The translations under genes were made by a program, and so were the position numbers. DNA of 64,000 bases from Anoplopoma fimbria (Eukaryota > Chordata > Actinopteri > Perciformes > Anoplopomatidae): positions 12,080,857 to 12,144,856 of the forward strand of contig NC_072465.1 in assembly GCF_027596085.1 (NCBI RefSeq). The letters run 5' to 3'. Positions 1 to 64,000 of this stretch are shown here, piece after piece. The notes under the pieces are model-generated. The model was given only the letters and a program-made list of their open reading frames with translations. It was not told the origin of the DNA and made no database searches. How positions within the stretch are numbered: position 1 is the stretch's first letter; every line of letters starts with the position of its first letter.

Positions 1-619
1 ATGGGAAAGAAAACTCTGATAACTCAGATTTTACCTCTGCTTGGCAGAACGAATGGTTAATCCAAAGTAGCCAGCCCATCCTCTTTGAGCCTCAGACACA
101 CATGCATGGACGCAGTTTACTTGTACCCTTGTATGAGGTCATCAGTCCAACTCCGTCAACTTACAAAATCTCAGCTACCTGTCCCCACCTAGCACAAATC
201 AGCCTGGAAAGTGTAACCACTGAGGTTAGACTGATTAGTTGTCTGGCATATCATTGAAAACCATGGACATGGTGAGTCAGTGACATCCAACTCGTTCATG
301 TATTGAAGAAGTTGTAATTATGGATTTAGGAATAAGAAATTAATCATTTAAAACAATTAAACAGAAAAGGTTTTGTTGGGAGTCATTTTTCTACCAAAGA
401 TACAAAACATTTTAGATTTGAATTAACTGAATTCTTATACACCAATATGCTTTTTTTATGGCATGGAAACTGTGAAACTGTAAGATATTAGGTAGCAGCA
501 CAAAGAATGCAGGTATGGACCCTGAAAGCCTCATATCGGTCGAACCCTAGTGCCCTCTGTGCCCGCCTCTCTGACCCCGGCCTCTCGCATGCCTCGGTAT
601 CCTCCCTCTTTCTCTGTAG
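1..619 (+). other. intron upstream of first exon in window (partial)
   Basis: This is non-coding sequence ending in a pyrimidine-rich tract and AG at 618-619. The exon that precedes it is outside the window. No repeat or other feature was recognised. Confidence 0.8.
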
Positions 620-54318
<53,699 letters not shown>

Positions 54319-54583
54319 ATCAAAGGGCCCGAAAACTACAATACTGTTGAAGCTGTATACTGCCTGAGAACCCATGCAGCTTTTCTGAGAGGTGAAAACA
54401 GATTGGCCGAACATTCAACTTTAATCCTTCCATTATCTGTTTTTTCACTTTTTCACTCCTTTATAGTTATAGTTCCATATTTCTGTCTGAATTAATACAA
54501 GAAGAAAATGCATTGTGTTTTTGTTAACACTTGAAATACACAAAGCTGTCCTATCAATGCTGAGCACCATGCAAAATAAGTTA

Positions 54584-54589
54584 AATAAA
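54584..54589 (+). terminator. proximal poly(A) signal AATAAA
   Basis: AATAAA about 266 nt after the stop codon, in an A-rich context (TTAAATAAATTAAG). The downstream GT-rich element is weak, so usage is uncertain. Confidence 0.45.
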
Positions 54590-56861
54590 TTAAGATGACA
54601 GGCAGGTGATCGCATCTATATAGAGTTCATCTTTTCAAGGCATTAAAACCTATTGGGACATCAGGAGCTTTCCTGTTACATTCATAGAGCACATAGAGCA
54701 TGCTCTTTACTGATGAAGAACTTGTGAATCACTCAAATGCAGAAGATTCCAAGTGAAACAGTGACATGTATACAGATGTACGTTGTTTTTAAGCCTTCCA
54801 ACAAATGCGTGATGAACATTGTTGAAGTCATATTATGATTGACCGAAATGGCACTAAAACCAATGGTTACAAAAATATATTTCCAAAATTACCCCAGAAA
54901 GTTCTCAAGCAATATGTGTTGAATATTTTTTTCCCAAATCAACTGAGCGAGGCTATTTTTTATTTGTGTTATGCAAAAAAAAAATTAAGTTACTGGTTGT
55001 AAAAGGTGTGAATATGGTCTCAAATTCCTTTTTTTTTTGGTTATGGGTTTGGATCAGGTCTCAACCATAAAACCTAAACAGAATGTTTAAAATGATGTGC
55101 TGTAATATGATGTGACAGTGACAGTTTTCGTATGTTCTCAGCCATGTTACTCTACCAGACACAACAACAGTCCGACAGTAGATGAAGTCCAAGGCATCAT
55201 CAACAGCAGTCTAAATAGTTCTAGGTATTAGCATTTGTGAAACATGGATGAGCGATTCACCCAGAAAGGTTTGGCAGTTTGTCAGTAGCTCATCTCTATA
55301 AACAGATTATGGCAGATGCTCTGATTTGTGGAAAGACGGCAAACAAAATGTTAAAATGTTCTTTTGTTATTTGCAAAACATGCTCCCAAAGGCACAGACA
55401 TTACATGGATTCTTCAAAAGTCCATTTGCAGTATCGAGGTAGTGCAGCTGCAGTTAACACTCTGACAGGATGCAACAGAGTCAGTCTAACAGTCCTCCAC
55501 CACCTGACAGCGGTAGCAAACAACTCACCTAAGTTGTTTTAGGTAAATACACTCAGTTGAAAGGCCATGAGGTTAATTAAAAAATAAACGAGGAGTCATC
55601 CTCTGGAGAGCAGAATTGTCCACAGCAGATATCAGAGCAAATATCTTAGATTAGTCCAAAGTATGGGGCAGATGGATGCATCACTGACTTTCAGATAGGG
55701 ACATCCCTAGCAGGGTTATTCAACAAAACTAATTAACCTGAATATGTCAATAGCATCTGATTAATTAACACATAAGTAAGTCAGCTAAATGAAATACATG
55801 CTCATATTAACCTGTAAGCATATTCATTTACATGCATGAGATGTGAAATTGTGCACACTGCATAAAGTGAAGGCACACATTTATGAAAAAGTGAAAAATA
55901 GGTAAAGTATGTATGGGAAATATTGGTCTTTGTTGTGAAATTGAGGGAAAGGATTTTCAATCATAGAGGTTACAATACCATCTGATGGCTTCAGTATGAT
56001 CACTTATGGCCTCTTGACTATACATCTTTACTCTACTACCACTTGTGTAAATGCCACAAGTTCTTCCATAAGAGAGTGAGAAAACTATGAATCCTTGACA
56101 AAGAAGGGGAAACTGTGACTGACTGAAGAATCGGTGTCAAACTGCCTACACATAAATCTATCAGAGGCCACACAGGTTGTATGTTGTTGTTGAAGTTAAC
56201 CCTAACTGTTTATGGTCTCACTTCTTCAAGTGTCAGTACTTTCATTCCCACATCAACCTAACACCTCTGACATGTCCCTGTCCTTATTTTATTTAATTGA
56301 TAAGTTAGCAAGGCAATACACAAAGTTGGGTTTTATCACACTGATAGATCTGTTTTCAACCTTTTTTTCACATTTTCTATTTTAAAGCAAATGCTGTATT
56401 GTAGACAAATATCAGTTGGATAATAGTTTATTTGCCATGTGTTCTTGTATGTGCCCTGCACTACACTCCAGGATGTATGATCGGGCTAATCCACATTTTT
56501 TTAATGGATGCTGGGAATTGAAGTCTGCCGGTACTTTCCCTCTGTCAAATGTTTTCTATATTGTACTCCTAGAGATGTGTGTCGCCCTGTGTCCAAGTAC
56601 TGCATGTCCCCAGTATTCACTCCCCTAAGTGTTTTTGCTCCATGTCTGACATTACTGGTGGGTTCATCATGCTTCTGCCTTCTAGGAGAGCCCACCAAGG
56701 CCAAGAACATTTAAATAAAGGTGAATGGCAAACGTGGAAAGATCGTGTCACCTCCTTCATTGCTGTTGCTTAGAATTGACTGATAGAATGTGAAATCAGC
56801 TGAAACCTTCCTGAAGATTTGCTCAAATACAGGTTGAAAGCTTTTGGATTTGTTATAGAGA

Positions 56862-56867
56862 AATAAA
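56862..56867 (+). terminator. distal poly(A) signal AATAAA
   Basis: AATAAA within AGAAATAAAACATTT, followed by a T-rich stretch. Another AATAAA at 56714-56719 lies about 150 nt upstream. This is a plausible end of a long 3' UTR. Confidence 0.4.
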
Positions 56868-57870
56868 ACATTTAGTTTCAACTATTGTCAGTTACTTGCA
56901 CTATTTTGCACAAAGAGCTCACCACTTAGAGTGGACAAAGAGGTTGTGTCAGCAGACTGCAAAAAGAAATACATATTTGATAATCCGTGGCCTGCTTCCC
57001 TCCCCCACGGCAGCATTTCCTTAAGAAAGAGAGTCAGAGATTAATGCTGTGGATTAAAGCATCAGTCATCTTAAGAGTTGATATTATCGCCAAGAAGGAG
57101 ATTGAAAGAATCGCCAGAGATCAAATCAGCAATGACCGAATAAATCAAATCAAGAGCCCAAGATGGAAGCTAAGACTAAAGTCGGGAGGATTAATAGAAG
57201 ATATAATATCGTCCAAATTAAAAAGAGACAGGATATCTTTTAATTATGTTATAGAAGGGGGGGAAACAAATCCTTCTCAGAAGAATAGAAAAAATCAGAT
57301 TTTAGACTAAAGTGGAGGACATGAAGTTAATCCAACTGCGAGTGAAATTTGACTTTCTCCCTGTATGATAATGCCTAGTCCTTTATAGGCTTTATTCATA
57401 TGTAGCTGTTTGCCTAATTTGTTTTACTTTTTTGCTACTGGATATTGTTCATATACAAAATATGGTTAACCAGTTGACAAACCAACACTATTAGTATTAT
57501 TTTGCTTGATAATGATGTTAGAATTCAGGGTCAGTGGCTTACAGATTGTCATATTACTCTGTACTGAAAACAAGAGGCTGCTTCTTGATGTTTTGATCTT
57601 TGCTAAAGAGAAAGAGAGAAGTGATTTGTTTGTTTCTACATTTTACCAGCCTCAACTCAAAATCACTCATACCAATGTTCTAAAATAGTTTTTCAAATTC
57701 CCAGATTTTGTTTTCACTGGCATAGCCTATAGTAAAATGTTTGCACAGTTATAAGTTGCTTACAGAGCTGTCTGCAACACTGCTCCTGATACCGATCCTT
57801 TGGATCAGTTTGGGAGATCTCTTATCAGTTTAATCTCTGTCCGTCCAATACAAAATATTTGTATTATCAA

Positions 57871-58352
57871 CCTGATCTCATTGTTTGGCTTATAAATAGC
57901 TGATCGTAGGGACATTCATCGTGTCATGATAACACATTTAAGGCTTTTCACGTCATGATAACCCAAGTCTTTGCCCTGAAAGTTAGGTTTATGCAACAAA
58001 ACCACTTAGTTAAGTTTAGGCAGGACATCATGTTTGGACATACAATAAGTACATAAACTAAGTAAAATGCAAACAATGTTACATAAGTACAGAAAACACA
58101 TCGTTTCTAATGTTAATTGAAAATAACTTTGGGACATAAACAATGGTCGCCAAGTTGATGTGTTTGTTTGACCCATCCATCTTTCTCACGTTTTAATACC
58201 ACGTCATTTTCACTCATATCGATTACATTGCTGTCAGTTCAGACTACATGGCCTTAATGAAAAGCAAAAAGTAACAATTGCTTTGTTATGGCACACTGAA
58301 TGTAAACTCTGTGAAATCGTTGTGTCCCATTACCCTAGTTGGTGAGACCAGG
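57871..58352. mobile_element. MITE-like element with CCTGGTCTCA termini
   Basis: Left CCTGATCTCA (57871-57880) and right TGAGACCAGG (58343-58352) form 10-bp terminal inverted repeats, 9 of 10 matching. The interior holds TTAGGTTTATGCAACAAAAC then CACTTAGTTAAGTTTAGG. Length 482 bp, no ORF. Related ends occur at 33933 and 62965. Confidence 0.6.
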
Positions 58353-58999
58353 CTGGTCTTAGCACAGGGACTGGGAGCAGAGGAAAACTGCTAGCCTTTC
58401 TTATACAGAAGAGAAAACATACACTTTTCAACAACTCCAAAGCTGTTAGTTCTTGACCAAAATGTTTTTGTGCTGAGCTAAACCCATCCTAGAATTATCA
58501 CTGAACTGGATGTAAACTTAACAGTTACATTAAAAAGAAATTGAACAGGTCCTAAACATGACGAGGAGTGGCCTGTCGTGAACAGCTTGAGTTTCACTGT
58601 CCAACTCCAGGACTCAATGCAGACAGAAGGAGACAAGAATCGAACAACCAGACTTGTGATTGAAAGAGGACCCACTCTGACCCTTTATCCATCTGACTCT
58701 CTTATCATTAATCTCAACTCAGAGACAGGTTACAAGAGAATTAGCCAACAACCTCAAGTGATGCTTTAACATTGGCGATGAGAAGGATTTCGCTAAGACA
58801 TTTTTGAGGAGGGGATGGCATGGAGTGTACAAAATCAATAATTGCATATGACTCAACTTTAATTTTCCCTCAAACCATTTACATGCATCTACTGCAATTA
58901 TATTTTAAATTAAACTTTAATTCCAAAGGTTGATTCCTTCACACCTCTCTGGTTATTTTCAGTCTGTGCCCTGTTAACCTGTCATTCAACATCATGTCT

Positions 59000-59560
59000 C
59001 TCAGACCCAGTAATTCATCGTCAAAAATAAAGGCTGCCGACATTTTTGGGGAGTGAAGAGCAGAATAGATAAAAAGAAAGGTCCGCTAGAGATAATGTGC
59101 CGGAGGCTTCACATGCTGCTCTACAGAGGCCATTCCCTCATATCCTACACATATGAAAATAATCAGCACAACGCTCAAAGCACCCCACCTATTTTAACAT
59201 CCAATCTGCGGTGTCGATGAGCTGCCTCGGAGTATCCTTCATTTAATTTCCACATGAATATCCAGACATGATTGGGCAGTTCTGTGCGAGAGCCGACACC
59301 AGGATGGATTAATGGGCCTGGAGATTTATGCCGGCACGATCTGAGCTGCTTTGGCTTTTAAGCCCCAATCAAGTGGGGAAATGGGAAATGATAACTGTAT
59401 CAAAATAAAAAGAATCTCCAACTGACCATCACAGTGAGAACTGGCCCCGAGTCTTAGTGCTGACAGGCCGTCGCTGTACTATGGGGAGTCCTGCAGTGAT
59501 ACGGATGTGAGAACAAGCCGTTCCGACACATTGAGTCCATCAAGCCGTCTCCGACATGAT
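59000..59560. promoter_or_regulatory. CNE-like block downstream of cadps (candidate)
   Basis: About 0.55 kb of repeat-free, balanced-composition sequence (TTCATTTAATTTCCACATGA, GGATTAATGGGCCTGGAGAT, TTTAAGCCCCAATCAAGTGG) with TAAT cores and no ORF. The texture is that of a conserved non-coding element. Target gene is unknown. Confidence 0.35.
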
Positions 59561-61847
59561 ACGTGTGGAAAATGACAACAGGGAAATGAAAAGATGAAGA
59601 GAGAAATCAGCCCATGTGTAGACATTCAAGCTGCCAAATAAATTGGTCTGTGATTTGTTAGGAAGAGGCATTTCATTTACAATGCTTTCCACAGTGTCCT
59701 TTAAGGTAACCAGCATCAGAACAGAGTAGGCCTACAGCCCAGGAGTTGTGGTTATTTTTGTATGGCTGCTTTGCATGCCAGAAGTGTCAAAATTGCCTGC
59801 CATTTGAGAGGGCAGGTAGATGTCAGATCCTTTTAATAAAAGCGCCCCCAAAAGCCTCTTATGTTTCCCTCCCCATACACCCAAACCTTCTTATCGTGGC
59901 CTTAAGAGGGGACAACAAGCCCGCTGATTAATTTTAGATCTTTTCCTTGAAAAGAGTAGCTTACAGTTTAAAGCAATCTCACTCAGTGTTCAGGCAAGAC
60001 AGGAAGGCAGATTGTGGTTTACCTCAGGGATAAATATTACACAGGACTGTTTGTCCTGTTTCACGGCTGTATATAGTACAAGCCCATATGGGGATCAACA
60101 ATATCAAGTCTTAAAGTGGGACTGCTTAGGCCACTGTTATTATTAGATGGGTGTCAGTAGTTAATCCTCCCCCAGTGCACACTTTCATTTGGCTAGATAT
60201 TTAACACTTTAAAATGCATTTTTATTCCACAACTTCGACTTCCACCGTCTTCCAGTTTGTCATCCATGTTTTGTTTTTGTCTTTGCATAATTCAGGTATA
60301 AATTTAAGTATTATTATTTAGGTTTGCAATTCTGTTGAGTGTACACTGATGGTTTTAATATAAATGACCTTTATTAATAGCATTACTATATATTGATCAT
60401 TTTAATGGAAATACATTTTTGGCAATTATCCATAATCAAGTTCTTCAAGTACCTAGATTATTTATTCAGACCCTGTCTACACATTTATGTTGTTGTTTTT
60501 TTAAAGGATATTTTCCTCTACGTTTGAAATAAGATTCTGCCCACACGGCCTTTGTTTTATAAAATATCTCTTGCCACACTATAATGCAAAAAAGACTCCA
60601 AATGCTCCCCGGGCCAGTAGATGGTGATAAAGGTTCAACAACAATACTTCAAATACCAGAGAAGAAGATTCTGAGCACGCTCAGTGAGCTTATTTTCCTT
60701 TAGTTGTGTTAACAAATAGTAAACAATAGTAAAAGTAAAAGCTAATTATTTCTATTATTTATACATATTTGGCGCCATGACGAAAACTTAATTTGACCCA
60801 TTTGTGGACAGACAGCGGAGTGGAGTTGTCGCACTGCATCACTATAAGGCGATGAAAACACAATAAAACATTGATTGGGAGTCTTATATGAAATATTCAG
60901 ACATCTCAGTGGCTTTCAGGGACGTTCTCCTGCCATGAAGACTTCAAGAAGGTGGGGAACGAGTTTCCTCAAGCAAAAGACATGATGAACAAGTCAAAAT
61001 TATCGACCAAGCTCAAAACCATCGGTACCAAAGTACCATTGGACAGTTGACTGAGGACGCCACAGTGGACACGGCAGAGTGGTGTCGCCTTGCTTCGAGC
61101 TCTGTGAGCAGTGGTGAAGGAACCAGAGTTCACTTCAGGTCCGCTTGACTGAGTTTAGCTGTCTGTTGTTGAAGTGAAACTTGAGTTATATTAAGATTTC
61201 ATTGTTTCCCAAACACTACTTTTTACTTGTCCACATATATACAAAGTAACCATCTACAGTTGTTTGAGGGTGAACTTTATGGTTTGTAATACAAAAATCT
61301 CTCAAGTCTGCCAGCTTCCAGCATCTTCCCCGTCAGCTAACCCTGCTAGCCACCAATCTGCTCTCCAGACTGCCCGCAGCCATACTCCACTCCGGTCTTG
61401 GGCTCCTAAGCAGGCAGCCTGCGTCCACCAGTCTACACACCTGTCTGCTTACCTCCATGTCCGCACTGAATGGCACAGCACTGCTACTCTACAAAGCTAC
61501 AGGATGAATGTTATGTATGGAGGTACAACAATACCTGTACAGAGAATAATGACATATTTAGGGCTCCAAAAAGGCCGGGGACGGTACCTTTAACGGACTC
61601 AAATGAACTTGAACAAGCATGCATCATCTGCATATTCTCTGACAAATACAATAAGGCCCTCATCCCTGTACCAGTTATTTCTCTGCAGCAAGAGCCTTTG
61701 ACCTCCTCCAGAATTCATTTTAGTTCAAAAGCGCAGACTGCGGGCCTTTCTGCACTGAAAACTCCTCAGTAAAGCTTGTCTTTGCTGACTCACTGTAGAG
61801 CCAGAGGCTACACACAAACACACACAGACACCCACACACACACAACA

Positions 61848-61848
<1 letters not shown>

Positions 61849-61939
<91 letters not shown>
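61849..61939 (+). repeat. (CA)n microsatellite
   Basis: About 91 nt of CA repeats with imperfect CACACAGACACCC units just upstream. Confidence 0.97.
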
Positions 61940-61941
<2 letters not shown>

Positions 61942-62460
61942 GTGTTGAGCTAGTAGAACTGTATAAAGCTGAATAAATCATGGAAAGCTGCTTCAGTCTG
62001 CCACTGATGCAGAAATGAATAAAATGGGTCACAATCATAAACATTCAAACAAAAAGCCCTCTGGCACAAAATTCTCAAATGGCAAAACAGTCCCTTTTTT
62101 TCAAAAACCATTACATTTGACAAGCTGATGTCAAGATGTCTGTTTTGTTAGGTTGCCAAAGGCAATAAGAAGAAATATAAGGGAACCGTAAAGGTTAATT
62201 CACACAATAGGTAATTCAAACTTGAGGGAAGTAGAAAGCAATTAGCTGTAACAAATATATTATTATTATTCAAATTTAAGTTCTGCACTATTTCATGTTT
62301 ATGTCTCAGATTTTCATTTGTACTTGTGAGATTCTGTTTTTATATATATTGTGTGTGTACTGTTGGAGGGCATCTGAGAACAATGAATGTCATGCCAACG
62401 ACTGCTTCACTGGAATTGTTGTACATATGACAAATAGAGAACTTTTTTGAATGCACAAAG

Positions 62461-62479
62461 TTTTTTTTTTTTTTTTTTG
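62461..62479 (+). repeat. poly(T) tract
   Basis: About nineteen consecutive T residues. It could be the poly(A) tail of an antisense retroposon, but no body was recognised. Confidence 0.85.
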
Positions 62480-62964
62480 TTTCTCCAACCTTTTAAATCA
62501 CCTTTTCTGTATACCTTGAGGATATAATGTTGATAAAGGCCACCTTGGCTGTGAGGTAAACTGCCTTTTTCACTGTGGCTTTTGCCCCAGAGTAATCGTA
62601 AGACAGCAACTGTTGGTTAATCATTTAAAAAAATCTTTCCACTCTTGAACCCCCAACTCCTGTAACGGCTCTGGCAACAGGGACAACGCTCCAATGTTTA
62701 ATTTTCAACTCTCTCCCATCTCCCCTCAAAGAGGGAGCTTTGATTCCTTGTATGTGTTATTAATTCCATTTGGTATAACTCATATACTGTTTCTCTCCGA
62801 CATACTCAGTAATTTAAATGTATATCTGGCTGCCTCACTGGGTAGGTATTCTGATGAGTTCCAAGGATCAGATTTACTGAATTTATAAAATGTTGACACT
62901 CATATGATACCATTATCTTAACAATTTGATCCCTGAAAGCTCTCAAAAATGGATATAATGCTAG

Positions 62965-63060
62965 CCTGGTCTCACCAAATGGCTTATGAATAGCACACCA
63001 ATTTCATAAGTCGTTTCCCCAATTATCACTACGCATTTGCTTATTTGGCAGACGTGAAAC
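62965..63060 (+). mobile_element. partial MITE-like element (CCTGGTCTCACCAAATGG)
   Basis: CCTGGTCTCACCAAATGGCT then TATGAATAGCACACC matches the left end of the element at 57871. The right boundary is not found. Confidence 0.5.
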
Positions 63061-63542
63061 ATCTACAGGCACTGATGGAGGTCCTAGTGCCAGAACAGTT
63101 GCCTATACTGAGTGAATTAAGGGCTGAAACCGAATTCTTCTGTGTTAATTGACTGAAGGGAGCACAGTGTCTCACTTTGTCGCATACTAATCCCATGATA
63201 ACAAACTCCAAAGAGTCACAGGAACACAAGTGAACGCAGTCTCACTAAATATTTATCTTATAATGTTGACATCTCGTCCTGTGTGCCACCTTGTGACGTT
63301 GTCAGGGCAGCTTTGGATGTTCAGTTCTTTGTCTCTGGGCTGCATTCATCTCAACATCAGCTCTCAAGGAGGCAACGGCCATCAAAGTCCCCCCTCCCTC
63401 CTCACTGAGCCGTGGGCCAGTCCTACTAACTCCATGGCGGAAGGGGGGGGGAGTGTGGTCACAAAAATAAATGTGAGCAGGGATGTTTGGGGTGAATAAA
63501 AAGGGTCTGGAGTGTAAAAGTGGCCCAAGGGTGAATGTTGAA

Positions 63543-63572
63543 GGGGGCGTGGGGGGCGGGGGATGAGGGGGG
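63543..63572 (+). other. G-quadruplex motif
   Basis: G runs of 5, 6, 5 and 6 separated by CGT, C and ATGA on the + strand. Confidence 0.8.
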
Positions 63573-63740
63573 TTTAAATATGTGCTGACAATCTGCTGAG
63601 GAAATAGAAGACTTAGTCGGAGTGGCAGGTTGCTCAAGAGGTTGCTTTATTGAAACAAAGTCAGTTATCTCCATACTCTCACACTGAGGAAAATAAAAAT
63701 GTTTTTCAGAAAACACAGTCCCAGAATATGTCACAAGTGA

Positions 63741-63887
<147 letters not shown>

Positions 63888-64000
63888 AGGACATTTTTGT
63901 GGAATGAGGTCATTGTGCTGCTGCTTTTCTCAACAGGGAGGAAGCTCAGCAACATTGGGCAATCAGTTTTTAGGTTGTGTTACTTTTAAAAGTAACTTGT

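Larger units (their letters stand above)
54319..56885 (+). other. cadps: probable cadps 3' UTR (proximal and distal ends)
   Basis: The sequence after the stop is AT-rich with no coding continuation. Canonical AATAAA hexamers occur at 54584-54589, 56714-56719 and 56862-56867. A short UTR of about 280 nt or a long one of about 2.5 kb would be possible. The extent is inferred from signals only. Confidence 0.55.

Noticed and set aside
56987..57310. 107-codon Lys/Ile-rich ORF downstream of the gene
   Set aside because: AT-rich composition, no recognisable domain, and no splice or promoter context. Probably a chance ORF.

Overview
This is vertebrate, almost certainly teleost (probably percomorph) genomic DNA. 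It is AT-rich and mostly intronic, with long CA/GT microsatellites and several interspersed repeats typical of fish genomes. It carries the 3' part of one split gene on the + strand. No prokaryotic-style operon, CRISPR array, tRNA or rRNA gene was seen.

The gene is the teleost orthologue of CADPS (CAPS1, calcium-dependent secretion activator). CADPS is a neuronal and endocrine priming factor for dense-core vesicle exocytosis. I resolved fourteen exons between 620 and 54318 from splice sites, reading phase and similarity to the remembered mammalian protein. Twelve appear constitutive. One is a 135-nt cassette exon (16813-16947) and one a 15-nt microexon (21871-21885). They encode the C-terminal third of the protein, about 450 residues without the alternative exons and about 500 with both. 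This covers most of the MUN/MHD1 region and the acidic C-terminus. The promoter, N-terminus, C2 and PH domains lie upstream of the window. The sequence matches CADPS better than CADPS2; the a or b teleost ohnologue cannot be assigned.

Layout: 1-619 upstream intron; 620-28325 twelve exons with introns of 0.3-5.7 kb; 28326-52722 a 24.4-kb intron with dispersed repeats, an L2-like LINE fossil and several GC-richer non-repetitive blocks that read like conserved non-coding elements; 52723-54318 the last two coding exons; 54319 to about 56885 a probable 3' UTR with proximal and distal poly(A) signals; the rest is intergenic, with another CNE-like block near 59.0-59.6 kb. In mammals the next gene past the CADPS 3' end is FEZF2, so CNE-like blocks here are candidates for long-range regulation of that neighbour. 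This is inference only.

The best points for a second look are the 15-nt microexon, the cassette exon with a weak donor, a NAGNAG acceptor, a CA repeat 13 nt from a 5' splice site, a 20/26-bp alternating minisatellite, a fold-back palindrome consistent with template switching, and clustered G-quadruplex motifs. I saw no evidence of an undescribed multi-gene system.
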